Origin: Tanytarsus gracilentus
Lineage: Eukaryota; Arthropoda; Insecta; Diptera; Chironomidae
NCBI GenBank assembly: GCA_038502055.1
Contig: JAXRKN010000045.1
Coordinates: forward strand, 5,416,501 to 5,480,500
Length of the DNA: 64,000 nt
Direction: 5' to 3'
The notes beneath the pieces were generated by a model. The model searched no databases. It saw nothing but the letters and a program-made list of their open reading frames with translations, and was not told the DNA's origin. Below, in pieces: positions 21,564-33,632 of the stretch. How positions within the stretch are numbered: the stretch's first letter is position 1; every line of letters begins with the position of its first letter. The position numbers and the translations under genes were made by a program.

Positions 21564-24500
21564 GAACGAAAAGTATTGAAACTCTAAACGGCTGAAAATT
21601 TGACAAATGATGAAGTTTATAGCATAAAATTCACTGCATTGCAGCGTTCATGATCGGCCTGCTTAGAAATTCGATACCGCCGTAAATTAAAAACAACGCA
21701 AAAAATAAATGAGTGAGCAAACAAAGGGTCATACTTTAATTACGTTCTAAATAATATTTAAAGGTTGCGATTTACTTTCAAAAATTTAATTACGTAGTTC
21801 ACAAACAACACCTTAAAAATAATTTTTATAACCTTCGTTTTAAATTTCAATAAAACCTATAAAATTGGATTTAAAAAAATTATGTACAAATAGATAATAA
21901 ATTTTAATTGTGACGACGTTCAGAGGTCAATTAAAAGAGGTTAGAAATTTATGGCACATACTCATGCAAACTTAGAGTGACCAGATGTGTGAATTTAAGG
22001 AGTGGACGGTCGTTTTAATTTTTATTGAGTTAATTTGAATCCTGAGGACTTACCACAATTTAGCCATAAATTTTTTTCAAAAATAATCTGGTCACTCTTT
22101 TAAAATTGCAATTGAGCAAGAACAGCTGACTGCATGTTTAATTTTATCCTTTGTCGTCCTCTTTAGAATATTCCCATATAAATTTTAAAACTCAGATAAA
22201 AATAACTTTTTATGTGAATTTAATTTTAACGCAACAAAAGAATTTTAATGCTTAACTTTCATTTTTCTCGCCTCTCTTTTTCTTGATGTATTTTTACGAC
22301 CTTAGCACACAGCCTTTCACGCGAGAAAGAAAAATGATTATAATTTTTATTCAGAAATAAAATTTTAAGCTCAATTAGCAGCACGCAAGATTTTTTCTTT
22401 TAGTTAAGTTCGGCAGCTTCTTGAATTGGCCGTTAACAGTTATCAGCGTGGTCGTGACTCGCATGAAACAATGTTAGTCGATATCGTGCATAATTTCTAA
22501 ATTATTTCGCTCTCGCTGAGAACAAAATTGGCGATAATTGCATTCAGGCCCGATTGATTTCCTTCTCGGAAGACTTTAAAAGTGAATTTCTCTTAAATTT
22601 GTTTTGTTTTGCCAATTTATTATGCAATTTCTTTTTGACTCAATCAACGTTCGAAGTTGATGCACTTGCAGGTGGTCCATTTGCTTTTGTTGAACGGCAC
22701 CAGGTGATTGCTGCCACTGACATTGCATGAAAAAATCATTGTAATTGTTTCTGTCAGCCTCACGTATAAAAAAGTTTTTATAAAACGAACTCTCGACGAT
22801 GGTCACTCGTGCGTTCTCATAATTAATTACACGAAGATGTTAATGCAAGTCGACAATTTAAATAATGAGAAAGAAAAGAAGAATTTAGACAAGGATAAAA
22901 ATATTTTTTTAACAGTTTTGAAAATTTTGAAGTTTAAAATTTAGTTTTTAATTAAAAAAAATTTAAAGAATAAATTTTATGATTTAAAAATTTCTTTTCG
23001 TGCATTTAGCCAAATCATTCACTTTTTATTCCACTTTTTTTTGTATAAAAGTGAGAAGTCAAAGTGAGTTAATTGCATTATCATTATTTTTCTTCAAAAC
23101 GAGGCAGCACTTGCCGGGTTCTTCATTCTTGCAGTCGTTAGAGCGTGATAAATTAAATAAGTCGATGTAATGCAGACTTGAAACATAGCTTTCCAATTTA
23201 CGATGCATGTTGAGAATTTTTTGGGGGTGATTCAGGAGTTTTGTGATGATGAGAAAAAAATTCAAAAAAATTTAAATGATTGTTAAATATTTTTAAAAGT
23301 TGTTTTTCCTAGAGGTACCTCTAGCAATAAAAAAAGACGAGGAAAACCTAATAAATTTTTCTACTTAAGGATTCGAACCTTAATTTTTTAAAAAACTTGT
23401 AATAATTAAATTTTATAACGTAACTCCACATTCGGACACCTCTCATTTACACAACTTACATGCAGTAAATTCGCTATCAATTTTACATTTTGCTCAACAC
23501 AAAATCATCGCTGCACGAGTTCACTTCATGTGTGCACAAGAATAAAAAATTCAACAGCAGTTGTTGAGATAAAAAGAGCATCGAGATAAGTTATGCGATG
23601 ATAATTAGCTACTTATTGTATTAATTGAATTAAGGAGACTTAAATTTACATTAAAATTGCACAACAGGCTCGTCTTTAAAACCTGTTTTTGAATTTTTTT
23701 GCTCGATTTTGTCGAGTAAGACATAAATGGTCGATCTCGAGTGCTCGCAAGCTATTTCATGCATAAATTCCCATGTTTATGTCTCCAATGACAAAGAAAA
23801 ATTGAAAAAGCAAAAAAGAGACGTAGACGATTACTTTTGATAATTTAATTATGTTTGTTATTAAGACATTCGAGAGTCGAACAATAAAGAAAAACTAGTT
23901 TGCAATTTATAAGGTTTGAACTCAACTTTTTTTCATCTGTTGTGTTTTCTTTATTGTTTGAAAAATGTTTTATTGAGACAAAAACGTAAAAAAAATAATT
24001 TAATTGAGTTTCAGCGCGGTGAAAATTTTTGGGAGTTTTTAAAGGGAAAAAATTCATTTAAAAATTGTGAGTTAAAATTTATGAATACAATAAAAAAAAT
24101 TAGGTTCGAGTCCTTGATTTTAAAATATATTTCATTGCAATTATTTTTGAATTTTTACATTTAAAATTTAAATTAAATTAATTAATTTGAAATATTTTTT
24201 GAACTCACCCCTGATAATTTTCTTCTTAAATTCCTCGAACTCGCTCTCTTTCTCATTGTAATCGCTTTTTAACCAAAATCTCTCTCTCTCTCTTTATTCA
24301 GAGCGATCAACAGGGAAGCAGGCAGCAGCCTTCTCATAAACAATAAGAAAAATTGCTTGCAATAAGAGGAACTACACCACAATTCCATTCTTGTCTCAAT
24401 ATTTGTTCTCGATTCACACAAAACTCGTTCGCGAGATCACACAAAAGGATTATAATGAACTCGTGATGTATGTAAGGAGAGAGGATGGAATTGAATGAAT

Positions 24501-27500
24501 GACAGAAAGATTAAATAAAATAGATTTCAAGAATTCCGAACTGCAAAACCTGCTTTTGGATTACTCACAAAATAATAGAGAGGAAGAAGAAGTATGAAAG
24601 GGATTTGCAATGTTCACAGTTATGTAATGAAGATAAATTCACGACTTAGAAATTTAAATCAAGTCATAATGGAAAAATTGCTCAATCAATCTCTAAAGTG
24701 CAACGATGAAGATATTAAAGAGCAGTTGAGAGGTATGGAAGTGAAATTATAACTGTGCATTATCATCAATGCATTTACTCGATAATCGAATCGAGAGAAG
24801 ATTTAGATTTAATTTAAAATTTAAACTGAAACATAAACATTAAATTTTCTAGTTTAAAATTCTTGCGGGGAAATTTGACGAAATTTAATTTAATTCGATT
24901 TCTTAAATTTAAAATATTTTTTTGAGGACTTATTATGAGTTTTTAATTTTTTTAATTTAATCTAAAAATTTCCATAAGATCTTTATCAAACATTCTCTCT
25001 CCAATCTTCCACATCTTATCCATTCAATCTTGCTTTCTATTAATCTTGAACCTTCTGTTTCGAGTGCAAACACAAGAGCTCAAGCACACCATAATTGAAT
25101 TTGAGAATTCAAGATCACGGTAAATAAACAATTACACTAGAAAACAAGAAGAAACTCAATTCTCTTGTTGTCATGACTGCGTTTTCAATGGTGTGCCTTA
25201 AAATACTATTTTTAAAACGAAAGCATGGCGATGCAAGCGGAAAAACAACGTGATTTGCAATTTTTTATGGATATTTAATATAATGCTGCTGCAGTTACTC
25301 AGTTAGTGCTCTCATGATTTATGACTCTCAAAACTCGAAATTATCGGTCGCTTTTTCATCAGATCGTGACTAGCGAAAAAAAATATGAATTATTGAATTT
25401 ATTTTTCTAAGGAAATTATCAACAATTCAACACTTAATCGCAATTTGGTTTTTTAGTTCCTTAGATGCATGCGGTGGGTCAGACGGTTTTGCAATATTTT
25501 AATTTAAATCTCTAAAATTTAAATAAATCTGTTAAAAATTTAAAAATTCAATAATAAAAATTAAATGAGCCTAAAATAAAATTCGCTCTCTTTTTTCCCA
25601 CTGAGAGAGTCAATTTGCGCAACATGCAGCACGACATGCAGCACACACAGCGCAACTCGCGGTAATTAAGAGCTTTTTTCAGCTCATAATTCAATTTTTT
25701 TTTCTCACACGCTTGTTTGTATACAATTTAACCACTGATGAGCAAACAATAAGCCGCAGATCGTCATCATGGCATCGGTGGACACACACAGACGACAATG
25801 TATGGACGGTAAACTAATGGATGAAAATTAAATTTGTGTTGAGCAATCAATTAACAAACATAATAATTTTTTTATTTATTTGTGGCTTGAGCGCTGTTAA
25901 TTAAATGGAAATTTGCGGGGAAAAATAAATGAATGGAAGCTGAAAATATAAAAAATTGAGAAATTTGAATTATTTTTAAAAATAAATTAATCAATTGCTT
26001 TTTCAGTTTTGATGATGATAAATTGAAATTTAATAAAATTTGAATATTTTTGAATTTTTTATCGGTTTTAAAATTTTTTGCTATTCATTCACATCCAGTT
26101 CCATATTAGTTGCATACCTATTTCCACTCTGATTATCGCACACACGAACATGTATGGAAAATTCAATTAAAAATCTCCATTGGCGAGCTCGGGTGTAGCG
26201 AAAAAAAGCCAATTACAATAATGAAATGCAAAAAGCGTATTTTTAGCTTATCAACATGATTTTAAATATGAATTTTAATAATATTCGAATGTTATTCAAT
26301 AAAAATATAACAAATTGCTTGACAATCTGCAGATTGCTGTAAACCTTGAAAATTAATTTTTAATATCAGAAAATTTTGTAGACAAAAATAAACAGGATTG
26401 GGATTGAAGTTTGATGTGAAAGATTGGACGAAATTATGATGAGGGGTGAATTCCCACATTCTCAAGATTTAATAAAAATAAATCTTTTATACGCCTTTTT
26501 TCTATATCTTGATGTAAAAATCACTTTTTAATCCACATTACTATCGCATTTTACACTCCTCACAAACATTTTAAATTCCCCATCATGTCAGCAAGAACAA
26601 CATTGTCACAAATCACAGCACAGTTAGTGCGTCACTCAAAGAGATATTTTTTCTCCTCATCAACAGTTCATCTCAACTTCTTTCCAGCTACTTATAACAA
26701 TTTGCTTCATTCCTTTGAGTACATACAATTTACCTTAATCATCCATACGTGCCTTTCATGTGCCACTCGAAGCAATTTGTAATTTTCATTTTACAATTCC
26801 AATTTCCTCCTCTAAGCATAAAAGTTATGCCGTTTATGGCACCTTAACATGACAAGCTCTAAGCCTTTTCCTTCTCACACTTTCAACAATTGCAATGCCT
26901 AACTTATCAAGTTTAAAACTACAAAATGTAATTTAGAATTTGATGTACATTTCAAGTTCAGAGTTTGCAGATAATCAAAGTGAGAAATATCAGTTGAACA
27001 GTTAATTATTTTCATGCTGGGCATTGAAGCGTTGAGCATTGTGCTTTGCATGCAAGAAATTTATAATTAATGCAAAGATGTTTGAAAGAAGTAATTTGAT
27101 ATTAAATTTTCTAATTATTTTTATAAGCTTTGACCTTCTTGAAGTTTTTTTTCAGAATATTTCATTAAGCTTTTTTAAAACACATTTGAGATTGATAAAT
27201 TGCACCTAGTTTAACTCACCCAATGATCAAACAGTCTCACAATTAATTTAATCCCATTATCAATTCCATTATTTCATTCTCAGTTTTAAATTCGCCCCGC
27301 TTTCAAGCAAATAATTAATTGAGAAATCGTGAAAAGTCTTTCAATCCTCTCGCAGTGCATGACTTTGTAATCAAGCGACTATAAAAGCAAATATCCGGCA
27401 CTCACTCACGTTCAAATGAAATAATGATTTTAATTTATTTACTCGCCATTTCTAAAATCTTGAATCGCTACTGTTAGCATTTTTTAGCAAACTAGGAGGT

Positions 27501-30500
27501 AAAAAAATTTGCCATTCATCGCGACACTCTATAAATCTTTTTTCAGCTCTCTTAAGTTGAAATAAAACACCGCATGCATATATGGAATATAAATTAGTTT
27601 CACTTATTAATTTACAGCATGTGCAACTAATTTGCTGTTCTCTTCTCAAATTGAATTTTAGACGCGCTTTAATATTTTTTCCGTCACTTTTCTTACACTT
27701 GCTAAAATTAATCATCTCGGAATTTATTGTTTTTTCGATTAAAGAATTTTTATTTGAGAAAATTTTAATCAAAATAAAATTTCATGTTGAGTTTTTCAAA
27801 GATTTATTTAAAAAATTCCGAGACCAGAAAAGTTTTAATAAAGTAAAAGAAAAAGGAGGAATTTTTTAAATTTTTAAAAAATATTTTTCATTGTATGAGA
27901 AATTAATATCTTTTTTAATTTAACTGCTGAGCCAACATAAAAGCTCAAACATGAGCCATAAAATTGTCACATAACTCGCACTTTTTTATTGAAAATATGG
28001 AGATATTTAAATTAATTAACATTAAAATTCGCTTTTAGAGTTGTGAGAAAAGTTATTCGTGTCTAATTCGAAATTGCCATTCATCAGCATGATGAGTCGT
28101 TCATTATGCGTGAAAAAATTAAATTCAATCAAAATTCAAATAAATTTAAAAAAAATATTGGCATGAGCTCATTGCAACATTGTTGCCATCTTTTTTTCCG
28201 CTTTTGGTGTTCGCACAATCATTCACAGCGTCACTTCACAAGTCTGAATTGCCTGCCATAGAAAATGTTAGTGAGTAGGAAAGAAATGAGCGGAAAAGGC
28301 AGCGAAAAATGTCAGAACGGAATCAGTTTCGGTCGTAAAAAATGAATTTTAATGTTTTGAGACTCTCTCGACTGACTGCAAGTGAGCTGTGCAAATGTTT
28401 TTCTGAAGAACAACAACACGAAACCGAGAAGTCGCATGACAAACCAGTCAATGTGCAATGTGTCCGGGTTGCAATAATTTGCACAACTTTATCACATTAA
28501 AAAATGTTGCGAGTGCAGTGAGAGTGAAACTCAGTTAATTAGCATCGAAATTAACTGAGAGAGAATCTGAATAATGGGAAAATAATTACTGAAAAAATGT
28601 TTTCATGTCGAACAATTTATTTAAAAAGTTCTTGAGCTAGCAACAACTTCCTATCGTGACTTTAATCGTTCATCCATAACAGTTTGTATAAAAATTTCTT
28701 CCCCTTGCATTTCGATCGAATTTTTTTAATTTAAACATTTTTCTGATAATGTCTTTTTTTATTTCTCAATATTGCTCCGCAAGCAAACCGGTGCAAAATG
28801 TATTTATTGAAACATCAAATTGATATTCACGATACATGAGAAGAGAAGTAAAAATGTGGCAGTTCAACCTTCAATAATTTCTCTCAGACTCTTGTCATCG
28901 CAAAACAAAGACAAATATTTTCTGGTTTTTGCTTGATTGTGAACAATTATTGATTGATCGATTGATGAAGATGTCGAAGAGGTAAAAGTGAATATATGAC
29001 GAAATGAGATGGCTTAAAATAATAAAATTAAATATTATTTGCACTAAAGTATGGTAAAATTTTAATTTTAATTAGGTATCGAAAAATTTGGTTAAGTTTT
29101 TTTTACTATTTGAAATGAGGAGTCAATTACAACGGACGAAAACCCTTTTATGAGTCTTCTTGTCACTCTTAACTGTCAAGTTTGCAAATAAAATACTTTT
29201 AAAATTTTTATGTAAAAATTTATTAAAAGTTCCCTTTTAAGTAAATTTTATGCAAAACCCTTTCAATTTAAATATCTCATTAAAAATTAAATTCCTCTCA
29301 TTAGTGCCCCTCATCTCATCCACCTTATAAAGTAATTGCTCATAATTTTATTATCCTTACACTCTCAATATAATTCAATTCCGTGCAAACATAAAGAGAC
29401 TTTTATGGCTCAGATCATTTTCAAGAAAAATCATAAATTAATTCCTAAGAACTATCATTTGAGGGTATAATGATAATGGATATTTTATTAGTATCCCGAC
29501 AGACTTTATGAGCCACAATATTTAATAAAAGTTCGCTTCAAGATGAGAAATTGCATCGAGGCGTATCTGCAATAAATTTTCGCGTCTGCACTTTGAATTG
29601 AGCGCGATGGAAGAACTTTTTATGATTGATACAATTAAATTATAAAGTTTAGTGTCCACAATCGCCTCACTCATTACTGAGTGACTGAAGATGTTTTGCA
29701 TTTTTTATGTTGAAGGATAATCAATTAATTCTTTAAGTGGTGCAGAGATAAAAGTTTTGTGAAGGTGCTTAAAATTGTTGGGACATTTTTGCCACATCAA
29801 AAATTTTTTGATATTTTTCTAAAGTTAAACTGTCGAGAGTTTCGCTGACTCTCAAAGACAATTTGCTTTTTAATGTTTTTGCATTTTAACTTTAAATTTT
29901 CATGTGGGCATGAAATGTCCAAGTTGCAAAATGTCACACAGACATTAAATTTTAAATTAAAAAGAGTTCACATACTAAATTGTAAGTTGTCGAGCTATGA
30001 GGATGTGTAGGATGAATAAAAAATTAACATTTAAATGGCTTATTTAACGCTACGATTGTTAAGACAAGGAAAAACGCATTGTGTGAGTTTTAACACGAAA
30101 ACTTTAATGATTAATTAAATTATATAAGCAAAGGTTAAAAATCGATTAATATTTCACTTTAAGTTGATCGAGTATTTTATTTTTAAACATGTTTAAAATA
30201 TTGTGCATGAATATTTTTAAAATAAATTATAATAATTGCATTTATAAATATTAACACATTTTAATCATCTCGAGTGTATCAAATTCACTTTCAGATCTTC
30301 CGACACTTTAAAAACTCTCAATTTTTTATCACGCAACATGCAGAAAATTGATAAAGGTGCTGATAAAGTTTCATGTTGAAAATCAACTTAATTTTTATCA
30401 ACGTGAAGTCTCTTGGTAATGATGCAGGAAATAATTTGATGTTATGCCAAAAACATGCCTCCAAATGAATTTTAATAATTTAATTCGCATGCAGCTGAAA

Positions 30501-32279
30501 TAATTTTTTACAACGTGTTAAACTACAACACATGGAAACGGTGATAATAATTGATATGCATTGAAAATCATGCCCCAAAAAATTACCTGAGAGAATTCAC
30601 CGAAAGGCTAATAAAATAATTTTTAGCTTTTCCATTGGGAAATTTTTGTGCATTGTTTGCAGAAAATTTTTCATTACTAAAAATCATAAAAATCATCCAT
30701 CATAAATTTAATGTTTTTATCGCAATCCTCATTTCTGCACGATTTCAACAATATCTTTTATGGAGGATAGTAAAAATATGAATGCCATTGTTTTTGGTGG
30801 AAGAAAATTTTTATGATCATCATTGAAAATTTATCGGGAAGCTAGTTGTGAAGTGGTTAGGAGTTGGAGAGTGGAAAGTGGGAAAATTTATTTTTTTATT
30901 TTTACGAAATGTAGAAATTGAAATTTTTGGATTATTTAAAATTAAAAAACTCACTTGTGACCTTTAGAAGTTCTTAATCTCTAAAATTCCATAAACCGAA
31001 GAGATCAAAAAATATTTCATGACCCAAAATCATCTTCAAAGATTTCCACTGAAAAAACTATTCACAAAACTTTTACGATCTTTCTCAAATATTCGCTTCG
31101 AGTTTATAAAATCGAAATTAAATGCAAAAGGAAGAAATCGTAAAATTGGATAAATCGAGAGGTATTAATTGATGATCGGCAGAAATAAAAGCGAAGCAAT
31201 GTTATTTTTTTATAGATATTTTAAAACTATTGTTGAAATCATTAAAGAGAAGTTTTTTATTGCTCATCGCGCACACAAAACACGAAATTGCTTTTTTGCG
31301 CTGAGATGAGCAATTTTGTAGCGTCGTAAAAAAAGTCTTGGGACTCTGCGGAAGGGATGAGCAAATGTGTGTGTGTGTGAGCTTATAGTGGCAATTTGTA
31401 TGGCACGGAGATACACACTGGATTTTAAAATTCCATAAAATATCATCTACATTTCCTGCAAATGAATCTTACCCTATAAAATACTTCAACTTTTATTTTT
31501 TACTGCCCTTCAAACCAGCATCGAGCTCTCCTTTCTCATCGCACAACAATGACATTAAAAAGTATTTCTGGTCGTAAAATTTTTATCTTTCTCCTAGCTT
31601 CACTTGCTTTTCTCTCCTTTTAATGCAATTGCATGCGAGGAATCAGTCATCAAGCTCCAGCAAACTTTCGCACTTTAATTTCAATCGAGGGAGCTGAGAG
31701 AGATTTTTATTGACGCTGAAAAAAAAGATTAAAGACGTGTTTAAAGTCGACTTAAATGGTGACAATCCTTTTTGCTGCTGTTGATAAAATTGTGAGAAAA
31801 TTTAAATTAAATTGACGTTTTTCAAAAAAAAATTTTTTTTAAACCTTTTAACAATTTTTAAGAGATTTTATTTTCGATCTGAAATTTTTACCAACACTTT
31901 AAAATTTTAATTTTCTCCAAAATAAGAAAAACTCCAAACGAACTGAAAATCGCTAATTTAAAGACCGTTTATTACTCTAAAGTTGTATTGCCACACAAAA
32001 AAACACTAAACTGATACTTAAGGCATTAACTGTGATGTGATCTACAGTTTTTATGTACGGTGTGGCATTCAATGCATGTTGCGAGAAATACATAAAAGGG
32101 ATCGAGAAGATTTACAATGTCGTAAAATATTAAAGAAACTGCATATGCGAAATTAATCTCCAATATTGATTTAAAATTTGCATTATTTAATTTAAAAGAA
32201 AATATTTTATTGCTTTGAGAACATAAACTATATAATTAAGGTTGTGTCTATCTAATCAAATTAAAAGTTGGTCCATTGT

Positions 32280-33066
32280 GAAAGGTTTTAATGAGTTGCC
32301 GAGCGAAAACTTTCAAACTATCCCAACTCAATCCAAAATTGATCTCATTAGAGCTCGAAACATCGACAGAATGCATTTTTTGGCTACTAGAAAATTTCCA
32401 ATTGGCTTCTCGAGAACCGCAAAAAAAGTAATTAAGTGGAGTCGGAAATGGAAAAGTTTTCTCAAATTTTAATCTTCTTCTCGTTTTACGGCTCTCATAT
32501 GAGCTCAAAAAGTAATTTTAATATCGCTCGTCTGACTTTGCAGCTCTTTTTGTGGTTCCCCGCTCCGAGCGCTTTGCCAGAAATATTTTTTATGAGTAAA
32601 CAAATTTTTATGATTTCAATCAGCAGACGAAATGCATTTTATCTGGAAATGTCATAATTTTTTGCTAATTTCAAGTCGGTTGAAATAATTTTTTGGAATT
32701 TCCGAACATTGTTGCAAATTGAGAGCTTCTGAGTGATTTTCTAAGATAAATTTAATTTAACCAAAAAATCTCACACAGCATCAAAAAATATTCCACAAAA
32801 ATGCAATTAAGTTGCAAAAAATAAAATTTCAGCAACTGTTTTGCATTTTGCGTCACTATAGTGGCCAAGTTTAATTCATTCATCGACTCTATTTTCACTC
32901 AATTTGACGATCTACAACTGAAATAACTAAAAATTCTCGCAATAAATCTCAAATCGAATCAGAGTCGAAAAAATTGAAATTGAAAATCGAGCAAACATCA
33001 AAAAAATATTTTTGCATCATGCGAAATTGAATTTTGTCGCTTTGAGAATTTAAGCAAATAAATTTT
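32280..33066 (-). repeat. Dispersed repeat block 3, inverted copy b
   Basis: Reverse complement of 17,997-18,783 with few differences. It starts about 410 bp beyond the dsx2 stop codon, so it may be transcribed as part of the dsx2 3' UTR or read-through RNA. Confidence 0.85.
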
Positions 33067-33258
33067 TTTTCATAGACAAAATTCGCTAGTTGATAAAAAT
33101 AATTAAAATTGTATGAAGTTTTTTAAATAAAATTTTTAGTTTATTTTTATTTTTACATCTTTTATTTAAAGTTAATAAAATCAGTTGGTTCCAAAAAATT
33201 TGACAGACAAACATTTTAGTTTTTTAAATTTAAATCAAACGGAAATTTTTATAAAAAG

Positions 33259-33436
33259 ATAATTTCCCTGCGTGGGACATGGCCAAATGTTACCGTTAAA
33301 GTTCAAAAAATCCTCATACATATAAAATTTAAATCTCGGCCCCAACGTATTTTCAATAGACAATTGTATACAAAAAGTATACTTTTATTTAAATTTACGG
33401 TCCCAACGGTTTTCATGTCTCACGCAGGATAATTTC
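33259..33436. mobile_element. MITE, 162 bp, with 8-bp target-site duplication
   Basis: The element is 33,267-33,428. The left end CCTGCGTGGGACATG and the right end (reverse complement CCTGCGTGAGACATG) are 15-bp terminal inverted repeats with one mismatch. The 8-bp direct repeat ATAATTTC flanks it exactly at 33,259-33,266 and 33,429-33,436. An 8-bp duplication is typical of hAT-superfamily transposition, although the termini are not a classical hAT CAGNG, so the family is inferred. Only 41 bp lie between its target duplication and the dsx2 stop codon. Its minus strand carries an AATAAA (33,389-33,384) that could serve as the dsx2 polyadenylation signal. Confidence 0.85.
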
Positions 33437-33476
33437 TAATTTCTTAGCGTGAAGTTTTTTGACATATTTTTCAAAA

Positions 33477-33632
33477 TTAATTTTGAATTAAATCAGAGAT
33501 CCTATGTTTAATTCTTAAATCAAGAGCCGCATCTTTTTGTGAAGGAGATTCCACCTCGGTCAATGATGTTTTGCTGTTGCTGGCAATTGGTGATGATTGT
33601 TTTTCAAAATCTCTTGATTCACTTTCAGATTC
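33477..33632 (-). CDS. dsx: dsx2 last coding exon
   Basis: After TCCTGAATCAG, an open stretch of 51 codons plus stop reads ESESESRDFEKQSSPIASNS and continues, Ser/Glu-rich, to KHRISDLIQN. It resembles the ESDSKSEKSFELSRRVSPES segment of the copy at 55 kb. It has coding-like codon use in an otherwise AT-rich stretch and lacks an ATG, as expected of an internal or terminal exon. Confidence 0.66.
   Translation of the reverse strand, partial: ESESESRDFEKQSSPIASNSKTSLTEVESPSQKDAALDLRIKHRISDLIQN

Larger units (their letters stand above)
14881..33266. other. Gene-poor interval between the secreted-protein cluster and dsx2
   Basis: About 18 kb with no open frame that I can support as a gene. It holds the three adjacent dispersed-repeat blocks (15.3-18.8 kb), the AT-rich foldback-like element (19.0-20.6 kb), a second copy of block 1 (21.1-21.6 kb) and the inverted copy of block 3 (32.3-33.1 kb). 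The remainder (21.6-32.2 kb) is AT-rich DNA in which I see only simple repeats such as (GT)n near 31,366. Confidence 0.6.
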
